In this document: positions 1 through 12,879 of the stretch, piece after piece
Layout of the letters: every line of letters starts with the position of its first letter
Position numbering within the stretch: the stretch's first letter is position 1
Assembly: GCA_001606155.1 (NCBI GenBank)
Contig: LODT01000011.1
Span: 62,001-126,000, forward strand
Direction of reading: 5' to 3'
DNA: 64,000 bases
Source of the DNA: Tieghemostelium lacteum
Lineage: Eukaryota; Evosea; Eumycetozoa; Dictyosteliales; Raperosteliaceae
Notes under the pieces: generated by a model
What the model was told of the DNA's origin: nothing
What the model saw: only the letters and a program-made list of their open reading frames with translations
Database searches by the model: none
Translations under genes and position numbers: made by a program

Positions 1-2735
1 TTACAGATCCAGAGATGCGTTTGGCATGTATAAAGAATGTCATTCAAGATCTACCTAGACATTACTATGTGGTTTTGGATTGTTTGATTGCATTCCTCTA
101 TCGTGTTAGTTTATATTCAGAGTACAATAAAATGGATAGTAGTAACCTTGCAATATGCTTTGCACCTAATCTTCTTAGATCCAAGTCAGAAACTACTGAA
201 CAGTTAGTAAGTGACAGTCATAAATCAACTGCAATTGTAAAGATCATTATAGACCAGTACAGTGAGATCTTTGAAAAGGATCCAATTACAGGTGATAGCA
301 TTCAAGTTCAACCTCTTAAACAATTCATTTCAGATGACTATCTCTTACCATCAAAATACCATAGTATCAATTTAGATAAAGAAATTGCTGAGATTTTTGA
401 AGAGGAAATTGAATTATCTGAACAACTATTACAACCACAACTACACCAGAAACATCATCATACACATCATGACAGACCTAGTGTATTTCAGATATTCTCT
501 AATACACCATCTCCTACATCACCATTGTCTTTGAATAGTTCAACTTCATCACATAATCTACCAGATTTATCATCACCTGATTTACATTTATCCAGTCCTC
601 AACAGGCATCAAATCACAATCATCTAGATGATTTAGATGACTTGTCATTGGATCCACATCAGGGTAATACACATGAACATATTGATATAGATAATGATGA
701 AGAAGAAGATGAAGAGTTATTTAAATGTAAATCCATTTCAATAACTACAGAGCAAGCTAGAAATGGTCAATTGACACCTAATGAGGGTCTGAATGTTTCA
801 GCTCAACTTGAAATCAGTAATAGCAATAATAGCATTACATCTAGTGGTGGTACCAGTCCAAATAAGAGAAAATCAGCGTCTGGTAATGATGTAAAGATTC
901 AAGGTATAAAGAAACTCATAGATTCAACTATCAATAGGTTGAGAGAAGAGTTTGTTCAGATTGCAAATGATGTTGAATCTGAAGCTGTATCATTTCAAGA
1001 GATTCTCTTGATTGCATCTACAATGAAGAATATTATGAATATTCTTATAGAGGGTCCTGATGTAGATCAAAAGGTTGTTAGTAGTTTTGAAATACCTCTT
1101 GATCAGACATCTACTTCTGGTAGTGACCAAGCTAAACGGCTAGAGACTTTAAAGAAAGCAGTGGTTACAAGAGTTACAGATTCCATTCCTCATTTGTTAC
1201 AAGAGATCTCTGATGAAGGAGACAATATCATTGAGTCACCAGATATTGAAAGAGAGATATGTCTAATTGATTTAATTACTATAATGAGAACTCTTAGAGC
1301 TGTTAGTGATCTATTAAGTTTCTTTTATAATAAATGGAATCAGATATCACCAACATCATCACCTATGATATCGTCACCTAAACCACCATCATCACCAGTA
1401 CCTCCTACAACTATAACCACTAATCTATCACCATCACAAAATACATCAAATAACACTTCTACACAACCATTACCATCTCAATCGCCCTTATCAATCAGTA
1501 AAAGTATTTCAATATCATCATCTACATCATCCAATACCACCTCCACTCCAATCCCAATACTGGTCTCACATCCATCAAAATCAAATCTCACACAAAGTCT
1601 TTCATTACCAAACAGTTTCTCAAATAGTAGTAATTTAAGTTCAATCAGTTCAAATACAAATAATATTGGAAAATCTACATCTTCATCATCATCATCAACA
1701 GCAGCTTCATCATCACTTTTCATGTCATTTAAAGTCACATCAGAACATGACATTATTCAACGTCTTGTAACTATAGATGAGATTTTAATTGAATCTGAAG
1801 AATCTCTAATGCAAGTAAATAGTAAGAGTGAATTGATTTTCTTGGCAAAAGTGATTACCAATGTTCAGAAGATTATACATCTTCCATTGGAATCAGCAGC
1901 TACTTTTGATGATATCCCATCACCAAAAATCAATACACTAAAATCAACTCCAAAACAGAAATTAGCACCATTGATATCAGTGGTCTATGTATTGATTAAA
2001 GAGATTAGAGATTTAGTACAAATTAGTAAAATGGAATTTGAGAGTACAACAGCATCTAAATTACCACAAAAAGTAATTCAATTACATTCACAAAGATTCC
2101 AAGATTTATTTAGATTGTTGAGTAAACTACCGGCATTTCAGACTTATAAACAGTCACAGTCTCAGAGAGAATTGGCAGTTCAGAGAAATTGCGAATTCAT
2201 GAAAGAGTCCATTCAGACTACACTCAGTAAACTTAAACCCCTATTTAAACAACAGAAACAAATGGTAAATGAACCAGTATTCGCAAGTGACACTGCAAAA
2301 CTTGATCAATTACTGAAACTCACTAGAAATATAACTAGAATTAAAAAACTTTTTGAAGATCCACAAGTAGTTCAATTGACTGGAATCAACTTTCAATCTA
2401 TTGACAATCTAACAAATTCACCAAAGTCCTCATCATTGTCTATATCTAGTTTTCTTAGAACTAAGACTTCTCAATTTTTAACTTTAAATCCTCAACAACC
2501 ACAACCACAACCACAACAACAACAACAACAACCACAACAACAACCACAACAACAAGAAATTTTAGAAAAGATTGATACAGTAAAATCACTTGGATCTATG
2601 TTGATTGATAATGTACTTGCTAAAATGGACTATCTAGATGATATCTATTTCAGTGTAAAACTAGAAACTCAGTTATTTGAAATTATTAATTTATTAAAAA
2701 ATGTAATATTAATATTTAAAGAAATTAAACAATAA
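1..2735 (+). CDS. RhoGAP-domain protein, 3' part (5' end outside window)
   Basis: The reading frame is open to the left edge, so this is the C-terminal part of a larger protein. The first 95 or so residues are the second half of a RhoGAP domain: the helix with KMDSSNLAICFAPNLL matches the conserved N-K-M-x3-N-L-A-x-x-F-x-P-x-L-L element. The arginine finger would lie upstream, outside the window. The bases ttacag at the very start could be a splice acceptor. The domain is followed by His-, Ser- and Asp-rich low complexity, then three predicted helical blocks (about residues 295-460, 585-760 and 860-906) separated by Ser/Thr/Pro-rich linkers and a Pro/Gln tract near residues 830-852. Family knowledge: RhoGAPs switch off Rac/Rho GTPases, and dictyostelids have dozens (gac genes). 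The helical tail is not a domain I can name. TAA stop at 2733-2735. Confidence 0.85.
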   Translation, partial: TDPEMRLACIKNVIQDLPRHYYVVLDCLIAFLYRVSLYSEYNKMDSSNLAICFAPNLLRSKSETTEQLVSDSHKSTAIVKIIIDQYSEIFEKDPITGDSIQVQPLKQFISDDYLLPSKYHSINLDKEIAEIFEEEIELSEQLLQPQLHQKHHHTHHDRPSVFQIFSNTPSPTSPLSLNSSTSSHNLPDLSSPDLHLSSPQQASNHNHLDDLDDLSLDPHQGNTHEHIDIDNDEEEDEELFKCKSISITTEQARNGQLTPNEGLNVSAQLEISNSNNSITSSGGTSPNKRKSASGNDVKIQGIKKLIDSTINRLREEFVQIANDVESEAVSFQEILLIASTMKNIMNILIEGPDVDQKVVSSFEIPLDQTSTSGSDQAKRLETLKKAVVTRVTDSIPHLLQEISDEGDNIIESPDIEREICLIDLITIMRTLRAVSDLLSFFYNKWNQISPTSSPMISSPKPPSSPVPPTTITTNLSPSQNTSNNTSTQPLPSQSPLSISKSISISSSTSSNTTSTPIPILVSHPSKSNLTQSLSLPNSFSNSSNLSSISSNTNNIGKSTSSSSSSTAASSSLFMSFKVTSEHDIIQRLVTIDEILIESEESLMQVNSKSELIFLAKVITNVQKIIHLPLESAATFDDIPSPKINTLKSTPKQKLAPLISVVYVLIKEIRDLVQISKMEFESTTASKLPQKVIQLHSQRFQDLFRLLSKLPAFQTYKQSQSQRELAVQRNCEFMKESIQTTLSKLKPLFKQQKQMVNEPVFASDTAKLDQLLKLTRNITRIKKLFEDPQVVQLTGINFQSIDNLTNSPKSSSLSISSFLRTKTSQFLTLNPQQPQPQPQQQQQQPQQQPQQQEILEKIDTVKSLGSMLIDNVLAKMDYLDDIYFSVKLETQLFEIINLLKNVILIFKEIKQ

Positions 2736-2797
2736 TTAAATAATAAATAATTATTATTATATAAAATTAGCGGAAATAGCTTTAGAATTGTTAATAA

Positions 2798-5700
2798 TTA
2801 AGGTAGTGTATTAAAAAATGTAGTATAGTAATTATTTGGAATGGAGTATCGTTTAAGGTTAATTTGAGTCCATAGGTGTAGATCTAAAAGACTGTAATCT
2901 TTGCATAACTGATCATCAGGATAAAATGATAATGCTATATTGTTTAGTGTGGATTTTGATTTTCTGTGGAGATCATCTAGGAAATCAAAAATGGATTGGA
3001 CTTGTTCAACAGTGACTACATGAATGTCTCTAAAGAATATTGAAAGATCTTTACATGACTGATGGAATGTTTCAATAGTTTCTTTTATCAGTGACATGTT
3101 ACCACTATATACCTGTATAATGTCAATACCAGATACGATATCACGATATAATGGTAAATCATCAACCAAGTTAACTTCAATATGAGCAGTATGAAACATC
3201 TCAACTGGACCATCTTGTACAATTTCATCTGAGAAATGAATTAAGTGTACTTTTGGTAGTTTCCATTCGAATGCTTTCTTTTGTTTTCTAAGCCTATAAT
3301 GTTTTTGTAAGATCTTATTAAGCTCACCAAATGTGGAACTATAGGCATTTATCTCTTTCAAGTTCACCAAACTCTCCAAAGACAGAAGATAATCAATATA
3401 AGTACAGGTACTGTTTATAGATTGATCTTTCATCATGTACAGATCAACATATTGTAATAGTGGCGAATTTTCAAGTAAAGATGTAATAGCTTGTACGGGT
3501 AACTCTGCTGGGAACTGTAATTGTAAATACTTTATATTCGTAACTCTATTCAATTGAATTGAATGGAATTCACCCAATTCAAATGCCTCCAATTTCAGTG
3601 ATTCACAATCACTATACAAAACTCTTTCATATTCTTCACTATTTAGATATTCAAAATCATCATAATTGAATACCTTTGGAAAGTTCTTCAATAGTGAGTA
3701 TTCAGCATTTATATTAACCAAACTGAAATTCTCTACTGACAAATAATTTACAATATTATAGGTATCAAAGTAATTTGATACTATATAGGAACACAATTTG
3801 AAGAATGTCTTTGAAACTGTAGCCAAATTGATTTTCTCCCCAGATGTTATATTAGTCTCTGCATAGAACCAATGAATTACGTTCTGATAGATTATGGTAG
3901 GTAATTGAACTATTGCATGTGTATCCACTTCTTTTGGCATTGGATAGAGTCTATTTACCATTTCAATCTTTAGTTTTAAACCCAATTCAGATTTGGCAGC
4001 ATATTGAATATTTATAGGAAGGCTTTTGTAGAATTGTAGAAATTGTTTAGAGTTTACATAAAAGTGTGGGTAGTTTTTCATGTTGGTGTATAGAAATATG
4101 GTTTTTTGTGAATCCAATTCCATTTCTTTTTGGTAGATTGAAAGTGGGTCTAATAGATATCCATTGAATTGGTCAGTGTTAATTTCATCATTACTTTCCA
4201 AGTGAAACTTGAGAGATAGATCATAGAGTATCTGTACCCATGATGGTAAAGTATCTAAATCAACCATATAGAAAAGTGACAATATATTATAGTATCTATG
4301 ATGTATTAGTGAAATAACCTTATTTGGATATTTCAATGGATCACGAATGACTTTTAATAGTAGTTCTACAGTTACTGTTTTTGGAGGTTTATAATCAATC
4401 ATAAGATCAATCAAATCTTCTTCCATATCCACATGTTGGTGCATCAGAGATATTATATTAAATTTAGATATATCAGCTAGTTGATAGGCAGTTTTCATAA
4501 TCTTTACTTTTGGCCATAGTTTCTTTAGATATTCTACCACCTCTTCAGGACTACCTTCCACAAATGCCTCAGCATATATTATATCATTGAAAATCTGTAG
4601 AATTTCCAAACATGGATCATATTTACATTTTCTCAAACATGATAATACAAATTTAGTATTATCTGAAATCAATTGACATACCAACGGACTGAATTCCACA
4701 ATTGCCAACCTATCACGTAAATTACTATGTATACTATTCATTAGGCTACTAGTCATTTTTACAACGTAGTGATAGAACTCGTTGCTTTTACCAGAATGTT
4801 CAAATTGAGTATTCTTTTCTACCCATTTACACATATTCCAAGTGTTTTTCAGTACCAAATACACATTATGAGAAATTGTCAAACGGATCTTTTCTCTATA
4901 TGTCCTAGGTAGACATGCAATTAGTTTTTTAGTACATTCATGATCCATAGGAAAGAATTTTTCAATGATTGGATGTACTTGAACTATTGTCTTGTACTCC
5001 AACATTTTATGTACAGCCATTATTCTCCATTCACTCATTGACGATAATGGATTATTTACGTCTACTGATAACCTATCGAACATATAACAATAGTATTCGG
5101 TACACAGTACAGGATCCTTTGGTGCAAATTCCAGTAAATGATCAAAATATTCTTCAATATTTTTAAATTTATCAATTACCTTATAAGCATTACATGAATC
5201 TGTATTCTTTATGTAATAAAATAAAAATCTATTACAACAAGTATTAATAAATCCTCATCTTTTCAAAGTAAATGAATATTATAACATACCTATCAAAATC
5301 TACATTTGTAATCTTGTTATGAAGTATAATTGCAAAACATCTATGTTTTATGAAATCATCACTGCTATTCATATTCTCAATGAGATATTTTGAAAGAAGT
5401 TTATAAAGTCGATTATCTTTGGTAGAATTAAAACAATTAATTATCGTTGTAATAATTGATTTTTTTTTTTGGAAATTATCCTATTAATTAATAATGTTAA
5501 TATTTGTGAATGATCTTCATTGGAATGATTACAATTGTAAATACTATACCAAATAGTCAAATATAACTTCTAGAAAATATTCTTTGATCCCATCATTTTT
5601 GGTATGAGGAGATATATCTAAAATTACTAAATCAATGACTCTTTGTAATTGATTGGAACTTCCATAAATTTTCTTTAATTTAAATAAATAGAGTGTGTAT

Positions 5701-6454
5701 TGACTATCATAATCTAGATTATATATATTTGGTTCAATCAGATATTGAATTAAAAAATCCATTTGAACTTTGTCAATTTCCAATGACTTGTCATTTACTA
5801 GTTTTTCCAGTATCTCTTGACATATATCAATTGTTTTTACATTATAGTTTAATGTAAGTATATTTAATCTTTTCATCCAATGAAATACCTCATAATCTAC
5901 AATTGACTTTCTAAATAGTTTATCTATAATCTTATGTGACTTTCTACACTGTAATACCAATAAATAACTAACTATTCTCTGTCTTGGATTTTTAGAATCC
6001 ATCCATACATTAAATTCTTGTTTCAAATAAAATTAAAATTAATTAACTTTAATATAAAAAAATATCAAATTAAATGATACATACTACAAATTAAATGTGG
6101 ATTATTTTCAATAAAAGGTACTAGTAAATCAACAGTTGATATATAATTACAATTTGGAGTATTTTTAAATAGGTCTTCATCATCTTCATTATTCTCATTT
6201 ATTGAGAGTTTATGTACATTGTAAAGATTTAGAAGTTTAGAATCATCAGGTTCATTACACCATTGATAGAAAACATCAAATACCTGTTGATATTCAGTAA
6301 ATGTACAACTTTCTAAGAACTCTTCCCATTTTGTATCAGTTGAACATGTACATTCTGAAAGTGATCCACATTTTATACAACCTTCAGAATAGATAGGTTT
6401 ATCTTGATGAATACTTTTATAAAATATTCTTTCTATTCTGTTTTGTGATGACAT
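2798..6454 (-). CDS. Four-exon Cys-rich / F-box-like protein, paralogue A
   Basis: I assembled this gene from four exons: 6454-6085, 6016-5550, 5480-5290 and 5228-2798. The total is 3459 nt, or 1152 residues. All introns are GT-AG and 61-69 nt long, with phases 1, 0 and 2. The N terminus has a possible metal-binding motif C26-x2-C29-x5-C35-x-C37, followed by a FYQW motif. The middle is helical. Around residue 789 there is an F-box-like helix set, followed by an irregular leucine-rich stretch of the type seen in dictyostelid FNIP/F-box families. Paralogue B at 45389-49071 aligns over the whole length with the same intron phases, which validates the gene model. A role as substrate adaptor for ubiquitin ligases is only an inference from the F-box-like region. 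Confidence 0.8.
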
Positions 6455-6846
6455 TTCCTCTTTTGATACTACACCACTGTATCAGAATACACTCGATAAC
6501 TTTAAAAAAAACTTAAACAAAAAAAATCTAAATTATTTCATTTAAATATCATATCAAGAAATATCAAAGAACCCACCCCAAATTATCTATTTTGGTAATG
6601 TTAAATAATCTCATCTTATATTTTCAACATATGAAATTTCAAATAAAATCTTAAAATTATAATAACTATTATAGATTTGAATTAGATTCATGTTCTTTTA
6701 AAATAATTATATCTACGTTGGTTATCTGTTTGTGTTACTCTATAGAAAAATCATTTTAGTTGATTATGTGATATATTTATTTACAAAGAAATCTAATAGT
6801 GTTACAACTCTAATTTGTAATCATTCTTTTACTGTATAACTTTAAT
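6455..6846. other. Intergenic, no gene seen
   Basis: A 392-bp AT-rich gap between the start of paralogue A and the stop of SUMO. It must hold the promoter of paralogue A and the 3' end of SUMO. No ORF, RNA or repeat recognised. Confidence 0.6.
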
Positions 6847-7284
6847 CTAATAGAAAGATCCACCTTGTTGTTCAACAAATACATCAATTTTATCACCATC
6901 TTCTAAACCTAATTCAGTTGGAGTTGATTCATCTTGAATTCTGGTGCCTTCTGGTGTTAAGAATCTAACTTTCGAACCAGATAGACCATTACGAGAACAA
7001 TAATTTGCAATTAATTTACCCATCTTTGTCGATTTTTTAATTTTAAATACTGTTTCTTGTCCATTCTTTATAATAGTTATTATAGTGTATTGGTAATCTA
7101 TTGGTAAGTATATACAGGTATACTATGAATGATATTTCCTCAGATCTTGACTACACTCAATCTATAGTCTATATATATATATCTCTGTACCTACAGCATT
7201 AACAACTTTAATATTAATATGTTCTTCTTCTGGTTTAACCTCAGCTTTAGTTTCGATATTGTTATTGTTATTATCGTCTGACAT
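6847..7284 (-). CDS. SUMO: SUMO (small ubiquitin-like modifier)
   Basis: Two exons, 7284-7195 and 7065-6847, encode 102 residues, the normal length for SUMO. A short acidic and Asn-rich N-terminal tail leads into the beta-grasp fold. Recognisable pieces are the strand HINIKVVNA, the FKIKKSTKMGKL helix entry, the RFLTPEGTRI strand, LGLEDGDKIDVF, and the C-terminal diglycine QQGG. Three residues, SFY, follow the diglycine and would be trimmed by a SUMO protease before conjugation. The intron donor I chose is GTAGGT (phase 0), because it gives an ungapped fit to the SUMO family. The downstream GTACAG donor would break the frame. The gene was too split to appear as one long ORF. Confidence 0.93.
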
Positions 7285-7677
7285 TATTTATATTATGAGA
7301 TATATGCAAATGGGGTGAAATCAAAATGACTTCAAAAAAATTTAAAAAAATTAAAAAAACAATTGTAAATCTAACGTTACTTTAGATTTAATATATATTA
7401 AATATTGGAATTAATGGGAAAAAACTAAGAATTTATAAAATATTGATTACAAAGTGTAAAATATCGATAAAATTTATAAAAATTTCAAAATAAGTAATTA
7501 AGTTTTATCCGTTAGAAATTTTTAAAAAAATGAAAACACGAACCGCCTTTTTAAAAAAAGTAATAAAATTCAAATAATTTAAAAATTCTTTTTATTTTTT
7601 TGTAATCCAAAGGTTGTTTGTTTCTTCTCCAAAAGTGTAAATAGTTAGTAAATTAGTAGTAGTAAACAGAAAGAAAA
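7285..7677. promoter_or_regulatory. Shared divergent promoter region, SUMO / coiled-coil gene
   Basis: The 393 bp between two divergent start codons are made of A and T runs, with no ORF. Both genes must start transcription here. No specific binding motif could be assigned. Confidence 0.5.
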
Positions 7678-10600
7678 ATGGAGACTCTAGGTAAAAGAAT
7701 AGCAGCATTAGAAGAAGAAAACTTATCTTTAACAAAAAAATATAAAACCAAATTACAACAATTTGATAATCAAGATGAAGTCTTAAAAGTAACTCAAAAG
7801 ACTTTAAATGAAGTTAGAAATGAAAATAAGAAAATATCTACAGAGGTATTTATATGATTATGTATAAATTACATTTTTTTATATTTATGACTAATGACTT
7901 ACTTAAATATTATATAGAAAAAAGATTTTGAAGAAAAGTATAATACAGCAAATATCGCATTAACAAAATCACAGGATGCATTAAAATCATTAAAAATTAC
8001 ACACCAAAAGATTAGTGATCTTTTGGAGAGTACAAAATTAGAAAAATCAAAATTGGAAAAGGAATTTCAAACCAATCTAAATAGAGTAGAGTCTGGTAGT
8101 AGCGCTGAGATTCAAAAACTTTCCAAAGCAAATTCTCAAATGGAGAAAGATATCACATCATTAAAGATTGAAAAAGAAAATTTACAAAGTAGAATTGTAT
8201 CATTAGAGGTATGTTAATTTAATTGGATAATTTTATATATCTAGATTTTATACTAACAGTGATTGTATACAATTTAATAGAATACTATAAAAGAATTAAA
8301 AAATGAAATTAGTAAATTGCAAAATGAAATTACTAGATTGGAGAGAGATAATCAGGAATTGGATTTGAAATTAAAGAAGTCACTGGACACTGGTAATACT
8401 GATAAGATTAAATTGGAGAACAAAGAAATGTATATAAGTGATTTGAAATTAAAAGTAAAGGATTTGGAAAAAGAATTGTCAGACAGAACTGATCAGATTA
8501 AAGAACTTTCAATGCAACAGGATCTTTATAATCTACAAACTGAGGAATTGACAATTTCTAATAGTTTGATTGCCGATCTCGAGAGTAAATTATCGGAAAT
8601 TGAAGCTCAGTTACTGTCTGAACAAAAGAAATATGCTGAAGCTGAGATTTCAAATATGGATCTACAAAATGAATTGCAAGATCTACAAACTCAATTGGGT
8701 GATGATAAGTCACGTTACCAAGAGTTGATTAATAAGTTTCAGTTAAATCTGGAGAATGCTACTATGGATAATAGTCAGTTACGTGAGAAGTTAAAGAGTG
8801 CATTATCAGAACAAGAGAAACTTATGGACCAGTACCATCATGAACAGGTTGAACTTTTAGATAAGATTTCAACTCATGAAGATACTATCAGTACTCTTAG
8901 ATCCACTCTTGATGTCAAATCAACAAATTACTCTGAATTGTTAAATGATATTGCTAAAGCTAAATCTGATCTAGAGATGCTGACTGATAAATTGGATCAA
9001 AAGACACATGAAATGCAAGTTCAGACCAACCAATTCAAGGAGAAATCTGAGGAATTGGAACAAGAGCTTTCCAAACAAAAGAACTCAAATGAGAATCAAA
9101 AGAATCTACTCTTTGATAAAAATGAACAAGTTCAGCAATTAGAGAGGTCTATTAGTCAACTCGAAGAACAAATTCAGTCCCTGTCCACTAAGGATACCCA
9201 ATTGCAAGAGGATTTGGAAAAGAGTAATCAAGAGAGACAATCTATTAGTAATAAGATGGAGAATTTAGAAAATGTCTTGATTGGTGTACGTCAGAAACTT
9301 GCAGATTCTGAAAAGGAATTTAATGATCTTTCTAGAAGTTTTAAAGAGCATCAAGAACAGACACAAAGTCAATTGGATTCCAAACAACAGGAATTGGATG
9401 AAACTCTTTTAAAAAAAGCTGAAATGTTGCGTGAACAGGATATCAAGATGGATAATCAGTCAAGTCAGATTCAGTTACTTCAAGATGAGAATTATAAACT
9501 ACATAAAGTCAATGAAGAACAGAATGGTCAATTGGAACAATTAGATTTGAAACAAAAGGAACTTGAAGGAAGGAACTCATCACTCTTGGAGAAACTCTCT
9601 CATAAGACTGACCAAATCACAGAATTACAAAAGTCCAATGAGAAACTACAAGATGAACAAATGAAGCTTCTAGGTGATATCGAGAATCTAAATAATCAGA
9701 TTAATCAACTAACTCAAGTTGATTTACCCGAAAAGACTAAAACTATTCAATTGAAAGAATCGATTATTGCTCAGTTGGATCAGAGAATTGATGAGTTTAA
9801 AGAAGTTGTAAAAGCAAGAGAAGATACTTTACATCAGTTGGAGAAGTATATGGCTGAACGTGAACAAGTAATCAAAGAGCTCAATGAACAAAACTTTGAT
9901 TTGGAGAATCTCAATCAACAGGTTAAATCTCGTTTGACTCAAGTTGAGGACTCTTTGGAACAAGCTAAACAAGATCAGCAATTCCAAGAAGATCAATTAA
10001 GAAAGAGGGAGAATCAGTACCATGAATTGCAATCTGAGAAAAATGAATTACAAGATGAGATTGATCAGTTGAATCAACAAGTCCAAAGATACCAAAACCA
10101 AATTTCATCACTAGACAATCAAGTTCAGTTGCTTAATGATACATTGGAGCAGAGAAATAAGGATTTCAATATGGAAAGATCGACAGTAGACAAGATGAAA
10201 TTAGAATTAGAATTTTCTCAAAACCAACTCTATCAAGCTGAAACTGAATCCAAAAATCATCTAAAAGAAATTGAATGGTTTAAAAAGAGTCTGGATGAAC
10301 AAAAATCTCAACTAGATCATCTGCATCAAGAGTTGGCTGATGAGAAGTATAAATGCTCACAATTACAGTCTCAATTAGAGTCAATGACCAACCAAAATTC
10401 TGAACAGGTTGAAAATTTGGATATGTACAATCAACAGATTAAAGAACTCTCTGAGAAATTAGAAGAGAAGCAAGTAAATATCAATGAACTTTCATTGAAG
10501 ATATCTGCTCTTGAACAGACTGTTGGTGAAGCTAGATTTGAAAAGATTACTATTTCTGATGATTTAAAGAAACTTCAATTGGAAGTAGGAAAACTTGAAG

Positions 10601-12621
10601 ATTCACTGGCTTTGAAGATAAATGAATGTTTGTCTCTTAAGGAGATGAATGACCAATTGACTTCCGAGTACTCTGTATCTAAAAAGAATCTAGATTCAAC
10701 TATTAGTCAATTGACCATGGAAATGGAGTCTTTGAATAATGCTCATTCTGATCTTGTTTTGGTAAATACACAATTGGAATCTGGTAATAAAGAACTTTTA
10801 GAGAAACTACAAGGCTTCACAATGATGGATTCTGAATTCTCTTCAGAGAGATCTAAATTCCAACAAGAACAAGAGAAATTAAAATTGGATATTGAAGAAT
10901 ATATGGAATCTACATTAAAATTGGAACAGACAAATGGCGATTTGGAATGTGAAATTAAAAAGCTACAAGAACAAATGGATGAACAGAAATTCACTTTTGA
11001 AGAGTTACAAGAAAAATATAACAAATTGAATTTGGATATTTCTGAACACCAAGAAATCAACAAACAACAGTCTAATAAGAGAGAAGAACTCGATAGTCAG
11101 ATTAATAGTAAATCAGAAAGAATTGATCAACTATTAGATGAATTGGATCAATTGAAATTACAAGGTAAAGATATTCAAAATCAGTTGGAGAAGGCCAGAG
11201 ATGATAATATTTCAATGAAAGAGAACAGAGATCAATTGAATATTGAGATTTCTGAACTTAAAGATGCATTGGAAGAAAAGAGTCAATCACTTTCAAAGAT
11301 TATGGATCAATTGGATACATTAAGAATGGAGAATGGTCAGATGGAAACTTCAATGAAATCTCATCAATCCTCTATGACCTCTATGCAAGCGTTGGTTGAT
11401 GAAAAGACACTTGAGTTAAGTCAATTGAGAGAATCTATGGAATTGACTAGTGATTCCTCTAAGAGTTCTGTTGAGTTGATTGAAAAACTTCAAGTAAAGA
11501 TTAAAGATCAGGCAATGGAAATTACATCTTTGGAGACTAAATTGGTAGATAGTTCATTTGAATTAAAAGAGTTAGTTGAGAGATACCACAGTCAAAGCCA
11601 GGATTTGGAGAATGTAAAGACTGAATCTAAAGAACATCAAGGTAAATTGGATTCTCTACAATTGGATATTCAATACGCTCTACAAGAAAAAGAACAAAAG
11701 AACAAGGAGATTAAAGAGGTTAATGAAACTGTAGAATCACTAAACCAAAGAATTAAAGAACTCTCTGAGAAATACCAAGAACAATTGGATATGAATCAAT
11801 TAAAATCTGATGAGATTTATCAACTAAAACACAGTATGGAATCACAAAAAGAAGATTTCAATCATCAACTAAAGGAATTACAAACTGATAAACAACAATT
11901 GTCAACTCAAGAACAATCATCAAAACACATTCACTCTGAATTGGAGGAGAAGGTCGAATATCTTCAATCACAGAGAGACCAAATGTCACAGGAGATTGTT
12001 GAATTGAAACAGTCACTTAAAGATCAAAAATACACTTTGGAAACTGAACTCTCTGAAAAGAAACACGAAGTCAAGGAATTATCACTCAAGGTTGAATCTA
12101 GTAAAAGTCAATTATCTCTAGTTGAAGAAAATCTAGAGAATGAACGTAAAGAAACTCAGTCACTAAGAGAAAAGGTATCAGACCTCTCACAACCAGATCA
12201 CAGTCAACAATTGAAAATCTCTTCACTAGAACAACAGGTATTGGAATTAAACAAAACTTTGAATTCCAAAGACGATGAACTCACTCTTCTATTGGATAAC
12301 TATGAGAAGTTAATCAGCGACTCTAGAAATCAAGAGAGAAAGATTAAGTCACTTGAAATTAAGTTATTGTCAGCCAATAAACCAGTACCTATTGTATCCA
12401 TCCCTATTGTCAAACCAGTACTCTCTGAAAATGTTAATCCAAATATCAAATCAAATACCAATTCACCATCTAAACAGGTGGGTTTAACCACTGTTGTACC
12501 TTCTACCACAGCCAAACCATTGGCAATTAAAAGAAAAATATTATTCTCTGATAACTCCAAAGTAACTAAACCATTCCAAACCTCAAATGTTACAATAGAC
12601 AATAACCTAAACAATAATTAA
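7678..12621 (+). CDS. Giant coiled-coil protein, about 1599 aa
   Basis: Three exons (7678-7845, 7918-8208, 8281-12621), both introns phase 0 with GTATTT and GTATGT donors. The protein is almost entirely heptad-repeat coiled coil rich in E, K, Q, L and S, from the start (METLGKRIAALEEENLSL) to about residue 1510. There are very few prolines and no long break. The last 90 residues are different: basic, Pro/Val/Ser/Thr-rich and probably disordered (KPVPIVSIPIVKPV, then KRKILF). This is the shape of golgin, centrosomal or kinetochore tethers, with a rod and a short basic tail. No family-specific motif (GRIP, GRAB, PACT, motor head) is visible, so the function is unknown. It faces SUMO across a short shared promoter. 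Confidence 0.88.
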
Positions 12622-12879
12622 GAGGATTAAATGTATATATTCTTATTGCAATTATAATTAATAAAAAAAGTATATTTAAACTAGATTTGCTTTTTACAAA
12701 TTAACCTATCTTTAATTCTATAATATGGAGATTATTGTATTCTAAAATTGCTTTATGGGAAAAACACAACATTAATACAATAGTGATGGTATGTAATTGT
12801 AGTTAAGAGTAGTGAAGTGTTAAATTTGCTAACCCACTTTCATTACATAATTAATATTTTTGAAACAATAAATCTCCTA
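12622..12879. other. Intergenic, no gene seen
   Basis: AT-rich 3' flank of the coiled-coil gene running up to the retroelement remnant. No feature recognised. Confidence 0.5.

Noticed and set aside
1478-1753. Minus-strand ORF opposite the RhoGAP gene, and similar antisense ORFs (10743-11063, 12330-12614, 54742-55143, 60597-60860)
   Set aside because: They lie wholly opposite Ser-, Gln-, Asn- or Glu-rich coding DNA and have biased, low-complexity composition. They are antisense shadows.
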